Shown here: piece by piece, positions 56,819 to 64,000 of the stretch
Layout of the letters: each line of letters begins with the position of its first letter
How positions within the stretch are numbered: the first letter of the stretch is position 1
NCBI RefSeq assembly: GCF_004364775.1
Contig: NZ_SOAL01000008.1
Coordinates: 178,733 to 242,732, forward strand
From: Comamonas sp. JUb58
Lineage (GTDB): Bacteria; Pseudomonadota; Gammaproteobacteria; Burkholderiales; Burkholderiaceae_C
Length of the DNA: 64,000 bases
Direction: 5' to 3'
The notes under the pieces: generated by a model
Seen by the model: only the letters and a program-made list of their open reading frames with translations
What the model was told of the DNA's origin: nothing
Database searches by the model: none
Made by a program: the position numbers and the translations under genes

Positions 56819-58039
56819 GTGAGCAGCTCTACATCATTGAGTAATCAACAAAATTCCAACGATAAGAAATCCACCCCGGTCATGTTGGTCGGGGTGGATT
56901 TTGGTTTTCCGCACTTCGATTCCGAACTCGAAGAACTGGGCCTGCTGGCACAAACCGCCGGCCTGAACCCGGTTGCGCGCCTGGTGTGCAAGCGCAAGGT
57001 GCCCGATGCGGCCCTGTTTGTAGGCAGCGGCAAGGCCGATGAGATCCGCATGGTGGCGCAGACCTATGGCGCGACCGAGATCCTGTTTGACCAGGCACTC
57101 AGCCCGGCACAGCAGCGCAATCTGGAGCGCCATTTGCAGATGCCGGTCAACGACCGCACCTTGCTGATCCTGGAGATCTTTGCGCAGCGCGCACGCAGCC
57201 ACGAGGGCAAGCTCCAGGTCGAACTGGCCAAGCTGCAGTACCTCAGCACGCGCCTGGTGCGCCGCTGGTCGCACTTGGAGCGGCAGCGCGGCGGTATCGG
57301 CACGCGTGGCGGCCCGGGCGAGACCCAGATCGAGCTGGACAAGCGCATGATCAACGATGCGATCAAGCGCACCAAGGACCGGCTCCTCAAGGTCAAGAAG
57401 CAGCGCGCTACGCAGCGCCGCCAGCGGCAGCGCAACGATACCTTCAATGTGTCGTTGGTGGGTTACACCAATGCCGGCAAATCGACCTTCTTCAATGCCG
57501 TGGTCAAAGCGCGCGCCTATGCAGCCGATCAGCTGTTTGCGACCCTGGACACGACGACGCGGCAGATGTACCTGGAGTCCGCACAGCGCTCCATCTCCAT
57601 CTCCGACACGGTCGGTTTCATTCGGGACCTGCCCCACGGGCTGGTCAATGCTTTCGAGGCAACACTGCAAGAAGCGGTAGATGCAGATCTGCTGCTGCAT
57701 GTGGTCGATGCTTCCAACCCTGCCCACCCGGAACAAATACAACAAGTCCAAAAGGTTCTTCGGGAAATTGGGGCAGAAAACGTGCCGCAGGTTCTGGTAT
57801 TCAATAAACTGGATGCCATTGAGCCAGACCGGCGGCCACCAGCGCTTGCAGACAGCTATGAGCTCGATGGGGTGCAGGTTCCACGATTCTTTGTCAGTGC
57901 GGCCAAGGGGCAGGGGCTGGAGGCCGTGCGTGAGCACCTGGCCCAGGCCCTGGTCGCCCGCCAGGCGGCGCTCGATGCGGGTGACGCCTGGGAGATAGCC
58001 CCAGACGCCGATGACGAATTGCTGGGAAATGCTCCCTAG
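56819..58039 (+). CDS. hflX: Ribosome-associated GTPase HflX
   Basis: About 406 residues. The N-terminal HflX domain has 'FVGSGKADEIRMVAQ' and 'RTLLILEIFAQRARSHEGKL', followed by 'RGGIGTRGGPGETQIELDKR' and the GTPase domain with P-loop 'GYTNAGKST', G3 'DTVGFIRDLP' and G4 'NKLD'. HflX splits stalled or stressed ribosomes. The start is uncertain: no ATG precedes the conserved region; TTG 56789, GTG 56819 and TTG 56837 are all in frame, none with a clear ribosome-binding site. GTG 56819 is a compromise. Confidence 0.9.
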   Translation: MSSSTSLSNQQNSNDKKSTPVMLVGVDFGFPHFDSELEELGLLAQTAGLNPVARLVCKRKVPDAALFVGSGKADEIRMVAQTYGATEILFDQALSPAQQRNLERHLQMPVNDRTLLILEIFAQRARSHEGKLQVELAKLQYLSTRLVRRWSHLERQRGGIGTRGGPGETQIELDKRMINDAIKRTKDRLLKVKKQRATQRRQRQRNDTFNVSLVGYTNAGKSTFFNAVVKARAYAADQLFATLDTTTRQMYLESAQRSISISDTVGFIRDLPHGLVNAFEATLQEAVDADLLLHVVDASNPAHPEQIQQVQKVLREIGAENVPQVLVFNKLDAIEPDRRPPALADSYELDGVQVPRFFVSAAKGQGLEAVREHLAQALVARQAALDAGDAWEIAPDADDELLGNAP

Positions 58040-58097
58040 GGCTGCCACAATGGCTGCTTGCATGCGCTTGTAACGCTGATTCATAGAGACATCGCTA

Positions 58098-59462
58098 ATG
58101 AAACTTCATTCACGTTTTCCGCGCCTGGCCTTGCTGCCGCAAGGCCTGCGCGGAATGTTCAACCTGAACGATCCCCGCTGGGGGCGGGGCGACGATGGCA
58201 AGGACGACAGCAGCAATGCAGGTCAAGAGCCTTCCCGTCCGCCCTACAACCCGCCCGAGCAGAATAACCGGCCCAACTCCCAGCGTCCCAGCACCAACGG
58301 TGCCCCGGATCTGGACGAGCTGTGGCAGGACCTGAACAAGAAGCTCGGTGGTTTGTTCGGTGGCGGTAAAGGCGGCGGCACGGGCCGCGGCAGTGCAGGG
58401 CAGCCGCCTGAGTTTAAGGGTGCAGGCGTTGGCCTGGGCCTGATCGTTGGCGTGGCCGCACTGATCTGGATGGGCACCGGCTTCTTCATCGTGCAGGAAG
58501 GCCAGCAAGCGGTCATCACGCAGTTCGGCAAGTACCACAAAACTGTCAATGCCGGTATCAACTGGCGCCTGCCATACCCGATCCAGCGCCATGAGCTGGT
58601 CTATGTCTCGCAGATCCGCTCTGCCGATGTGGGTCGCGACAGCATCATCAAGACCACCGGTCTGCGCGAATCGGCCATGCTGACCGAAGACGAGAATATC
58701 GTCGAGATCAAGTTTGCCGTGCAGTACCGCCTGAGCGATGCCCGTGCCTGGCTGTTCGAGAGCAAGGCACCGGCAGACACCGTCATCCAGGTGGCTGAAA
58801 CCGCCGTGCGTGAGGTCGTGGGCAAGATGAAGATGGACGCCGCATTGGCGGAAGAGCGTGACCAGATTGCGCCCCGCGTGCGTGAGCTGATGCAGGTCAT
58901 TCTGGACCGCTACAAGATCGGTGTCGAGGTCGTCGGCGTCAATCTGCAGCAAGGCGGCGTGCGTCCGCCCGAGCAGGTGCAGGCGGCATTCGACGATGTG
59001 CTCAAGGCCGGTCAGGAGCGTGAGCGCACCAAGAACCAGGCCGAAGCCTATGCCAACGATGTGGTGCCACGCGCCACCGGTACGGCCTCGCGTCTGATGG
59101 AAGAAGCTGCGGCTTACAAGGCCCGTATCGTGGCACAGGCGCAGGGTGATGCCCAGCGCTTCTCCTCGATCTACACTGAGTACCAAAAGGCACCAGTCGT
59201 CACGCGTGACCGTCTGTACCTAGAAACCATGCAACAGGTCTACAGCAATGTGACCAAGGTGGTGGTTGATTCCAAGCAAGGCTCCAACCTGCTGTACCTG
59301 CCGCTGGACAAGATCATGCAACAGACCCAAGGCGGTGCTGCTGCAGGCGATGCTGCTGCCAGCTCGAACGCGCCCACGACCAGCGCACCTGCACCCGCAC
59401 CCTCGGTGCCGGATGCCCGTGCCCGTGATACCAGCCGTACCCGTGACCGCGAGTCGCGCTAG
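58098..59462 (+). CDS. hflK: FtsH protease regulator subunit HflK
   Basis: A 454-residue SPFH/band-7 protein. A Gly/Pro/Asn-rich cytoplasmic N-terminus leads to one transmembrane helix (about 109-132) and the periplasmic SPFH domain ('FIVQEGQQAVITQFGKYHKT', 'ESAMLTEDENIVEIKFAVQY'), a coiled coil and a Pro/Ala-rich tail. The start at 58098 gives 19 extra residues before 'MFNLNDPRWGRG', where many homologues begin; ATG 58155 is the alternative. With HflC it forms the cage that modulates FtsH. Confidence 0.93.
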   Translation: MKLHSRFPRLALLPQGLRGMFNLNDPRWGRGDDGKDDSSNAGQEPSRPPYNPPEQNNRPNSQRPSTNGAPDLDELWQDLNKKLGGLFGGGKGGGTGRGSAGQPPEFKGAGVGLGLIVGVAALIWMGTGFFIVQEGQQAVITQFGKYHKTVNAGINWRLPYPIQRHELVYVSQIRSADVGRDSIIKTTGLRESAMLTEDENIVEIKFAVQYRLSDARAWLFESKAPADTVIQVAETAVREVVGKMKMDAALAEERDQIAPRVRELMQVILDRYKIGVEVVGVNLQQGGVRPPEQVQAAFDDVLKAGQERERTKNQAEAYANDVVPRATGTASRLMEEAAAYKARIVAQAQGDAQRFSSIYTEYQKAPVVTRDRLYLETMQQVYSNVTKVVVDSKQGSNLLYLPLDKIMQQTQGGAAAGDAAASSNAPTTSAPAPAPSVPDARARDTSRTRDRESR

Positions 59463-59471
59463 GAGTGATTT

Positions 59472-60356
59472 GTGAATCGAATGGGATTTTTAGCTTCAAC
59501 CGTCCTGGTGGTGCTGGCCTTGCTCAGCTCCACCGTGTTTGTGGTCGATCAGCGGCAGTTCGGCATCAAGTATGCGCTCGGCCAGATCAAGGAAGTCATC
59601 ACGGAGCCGGGCTTGAACTTCAAGCTGCCGCCGCCGCTGCAGAACGTGACCTACCTGGACAAGCGTCTGCTGACCCTGGACAGCACCGACACCGAATCCA
59701 TGCTGACCGCTGAAAAGCAGCGCGTGGTGATCGACTGGTATGTGCGCTGGCGCATCACCGATCCTTCGGCCTATATCCGCAATGTGGGTACGACCGAAGG
59801 CCAGGGCGCAGTCCAGCTCAACCGCGTGGTGCGCAATGCCTTCCAGGAGGAAGTCAACCGCCGTACCGTGCAGGACATGATCTCCGGCAAGCGCGAGCAG
59901 ACCATGGCGGACGTCAAGCGCGAAGTGCTTGAAGCGGTCAAGGGCAGCAAGCCCTGGGGTATCGATATCGTGGATGTGCGTATCACGCGTGTCGACTATG
60001 TGGAAGCCATCACTGAATCGGTCTACAGCCGTATGGAAGCAGAGCGGAAGCGCGTGGCCAACGAGCTGCGTTCGACCGGTGGCGCCGTGGGTGAAAAGAT
60101 CCGCGCCGATGCCGATCGCCAGCGCGAAGTGACCGTGGCCAATGCCTACCGCGATGCGCAGGCGCTGAAGGGTGAGGGCGATGCCGAAGCTGCCAAGGTC
60201 TATGCCGATGCCTTTGGCAAAGACCCGCAGTTTGCGCAGTTCTACCGCAGCCTGGAGGCCTACAAGTCCAGCTTCAACAAGAAGTCGGACGTGATCGTGG
60301 TCGATCCATCGTCCTCGGATTTCTTCAAGGGCTACCGCTCGTCCGGCTCCAAGTAA
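59472..60356 (+). CDS. hflC: FtsH protease regulator subunit HflC
   Basis: A 294-residue SPFH protein, partner of HflK. The N-terminal membrane helix is residues 5-26 ('GFLASTVLVVLALLSSTVFV'), followed by 'DQRQFGIKYALGQIKEVITE' and the conserved 'RIEAERKRVANELR'-like coiled coil (here 'RMEAERKRVANELRSTG'). The GTG start has AGGAG six bases upstream and lies nine bases after hflK. The small DUF2065 gene often found between hflC and hisZ is absent. A strong terminator follows. Confidence 0.95.
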   Translation: MNRMGFLASTVLVVLALLSSTVFVVDQRQFGIKYALGQIKEVITEPGLNFKLPPPLQNVTYLDKRLLTLDSTDTESMLTAEKQRVVIDWYVRWRITDPSAYIRNVGTTEGQGAVQLNRVVRNAFQEEVNRRTVQDMISGKREQTMADVKREVLEAVKGSKPWGIDIVDVRITRVDYVEAITESVYSRMEAERKRVANELRSTGGAVGEKIRADADRQREVTVANAYRDAQALKGEGDAEAAKVYADAFGKDPQFAQFYRSLEAYKSSFNKKSDVIVVDPSSSDFFKGYRSSGSK

Positions 60357-60376
60357 GCCTGGTCCAGCGCCCCATT

Positions 60377-60408
60377 AAGCCACTTTGCATACGCAAAGTG
60401 GCTTTTTT
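60377..60408. terminator. Terminator after hflC
   Basis: AAGCCACTTTGC (60377-60388) / GCAAAGTGGCTT (60393-60404) form a perfect 12-bp stem with a four-base loop, followed by a T-run. It ends the hfq-hflX-hflK-hflC unit; the next gene, hisZ, then needs its own promoter within 60409-60544. Confidence 0.93.
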
Positions 60409-60544
60409 CATTGGGGTTTCTTATAGCATCGCTAGGCGCTGGGCTCTGTAATGGCCGCAAAGGCGCAGTGCAGAGAGCAGGAAATGCGGATCGCTCGCTG
60501 TCATCCCTGTAGAATCACGTTTTTAACAGCCCTCCCAATTCCCC

Positions 60545-63096
<2,552 letters not shown>

Positions 63097-63128
63097 ACCC
63101 TGGTTGCTACTTTTGATTGAGGAAACCC

Positions 63129-63653
63129 ATGCTTACTGAAGACGGCAAGCACCTGTATGTCAGCTACGACGAATACCATGGCCTGATTGAAAAACTGGCC
63201 ATCAAGATTCACCAATCCGGCTGGGAGTTCGACACCATCCTGTGTCTGGCTCGCGGCGGCATGCGTCCTGGCGACATCCTGAGCCGTATTTTTGACAAGC
63301 CCCTGGCCATCATGTCGACCAGCTCCTACCGTGCGGAAGCCGGTACGCAGCAGGGTCACCTGGATATCGCGCGCTTCATCACCACCCCCAAGGGTGAGAT
63401 CGCTGGCCGCGTGTTGCTGGTGGACGACTTGGCAGATTCGGGTCACACGCTCAATGCCGTGATCAACATGCTGAAGAACAACTACGCGCCCATCACGGAG
63501 TTGCGCAGTGCGGTGATCTGGACCAAGGGTGTTTCCACCTTCACGCCAGACTACTCGGTGGACTTCCTGGCAACCAACCCCTGGATCCACCAGCCGTTCG
63601 AAGGCTATGACAGCCTGCGTCCAGAGAAGCTGCTGGAGAAGTGGAAAGTCTGA
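63129..63653 (+). CDS. Phosphoribosyltransferase family protein
   Basis: A 174-residue type I PRTase. The PRPP loop 'VLLVDDLADSGHTLNAVINM' is clear, preceded by 'TILCLARGGMRPGDILS'. It resembles xanthine-guanine/hypoxanthine phosphoribosyltransferases; base specificity cannot be assigned. GAGGAAA lies six bases before the ATG at 63129. It directly follows purA, which supports purine salvage. The rRNA operon promoter region begins shortly after its stop. Confidence 0.88.
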   Translation: MLTEDGKHLYVSYDEYHGLIEKLAIKIHQSGWEFDTILCLARGGMRPGDILSRIFDKPLAIMSTSSYRAEAGTQQGHLDIARFITTPKGEIAGRVLLVDDLADSGHTLNAVINMLKNNYAPITELRSAVIWTKGVSTFTPDYSVDFLATNPWIHQPFEGYDSLRPEKLLEKWKV

Positions 63654-63869
63654 TCGGCAGCTGCAGTTGAAAAAAATTGCAATTTCATGAAAAGCTGTCG
63701 GTAAACGCCTATACAATAGCGTCTATCGACAGCACGATGCCTTGCAAAGCTGCCAGACTCGAAAGAGGGCGGTTCGCAAGGTTTGTTTTTTTGGAGGTGC
63801 TGACAAGGGTCTTGCGGAAACGCTGAAAACTTTGTCAAACAGTTCAAAAAACTGTGCTACAATACAAGG
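63654..63869 (+). promoter_or_regulatory. Promoter region of a ribosomal RNA operon
   Basis: An A/T-rich block (63668-63694) precedes a TACAAT at 63712-63717. A second promoter-like set has TTGTCA at 63832-63837 and TACAAT at 63858-63863, with the small palindrome AGTT-CAAAA-AACT in a 20-base spacer, longer than usual. Tandem promoters with A/T-rich upstream elements are typical of rRNA operons. No gene is seen in this stretch. Confidence 0.65.
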
Positions 63870-64000
63870 CTTCGCTGATCGCGGCGAAGAGGATCCAGGG
63901 GTTAGGCTCTTGGGTTAGGTCTTTAAAAATTAACAGCCGATAAGCGTGGGCGTTTGGTGGCGATTGCCATATGTTCTTCGGAGCAAAACAAGCGCTCACT
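63870..64000 (+). other. Leader of the rRNA operon (boxA-like), 16S rRNA gene beyond the window
   Basis: A hairpin CTTCGC/GCGAAG (63870-63889) is followed by a boxA-like TCTTTAAAAATT at 63920-63931 and by the 'AACAGCCGATAAGCGTGGGC' stretch that I associate with 16S leaders in Comamonadaceae. The mature 16S sequence (AGAGTTTGATCCTGGCTCAG) is not reached before the window ends. Confidence 0.75.

Overview
The window reads as a chromosomal segment of a Comamonadaceae betaproteobacterium, most likely Comamonas. The GC-rich coding, the order hfq-hflX-hflK-hflC-hisZ-purA, the acnD/prpF form of the methylcitrate cycle and a complete protocatechuate 4,5-cleavage (pmd) operon all fit that assignment. 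No CRISPR array, prophage, insertion sequence or tRNA gene was recognised.

Layout. (1) 1-7052: the end of a peptide/opine-type ABC importer (partial binding protein, two permeases, fused double ATPase), followed by two flavin-dependent monooxygenase-type enzymes (NtaA/SnaA/DszA-like and SfnB/DszC-like). This looks like an uptake-and-attack module for an unidentified organic sulfur or nitrogen compound. (2) 7054-10092: a DHA2 drug exporter and a GNAT acetyltransferase, with a divergent LysR gene broken by a one-base frameshift. (3) 10089-18075: a propionate (2-methylcitrate cycle) cluster with a cysteine-containing XRE/ScfR-type regulator, a hot-dog thioesterase, prpC, acnD, prpF and a PrpB-like lyase. 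The intergenic control region is full of TTGCG/TTCGCAA repeats. (4) 18206-20859: response regulator, unknown protein, cytoplasmic PAS histidine kinase. (5) 20962-27314: a GbsR/MarR-type repressor with a perfect 11-bp inverted-repeat operator and a tripartite RND efflux operon. (6) 27404-29186: four small genes of unknown or structural role. (7) 29384-35653: pmdU-E-F-D-A-B-C, taking protocatechuate to pyruvate and oxaloacetate, without the pmdK transporter or a divergent pmdR. (8) 35724-40821: aldo/keto reductase, then on the minus strand a cupin of the 2,4'-dihydroxyacetophenone dioxygenase type, an MFS aromatic-acid-type transporter and an SDR, with a divergent LysR. This block could supply 4-hydroxybenzoate or related acids to the pmd pathway. 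(9) 41063-63653: core housekeeping genes (surE, pcm, nlpD, rluD, scpB, rluB, ndk, rlmN, pilW, rodZ-like, ispG, hisS, yfgM-like, bamB, der, hfq, hflX, hflK, hflC, hisZ, purA, a phosphoribosyltransferase). (10) 63654-64000: promoter and leader of a ribosomal RNA operon whose 16S gene starts beyond the window.

Functionally, the first two thirds are metabolic and accessory modules, each with its own regulator nearby, and the last third is an essentially continuous forward run of conserved genes. The least explained parts are the unknown protein between the response regulator and kinase, the ABC/monooxygenase module, the regulation of the propionate cluster, and the cupin-transporter-SDR block beside pmd.
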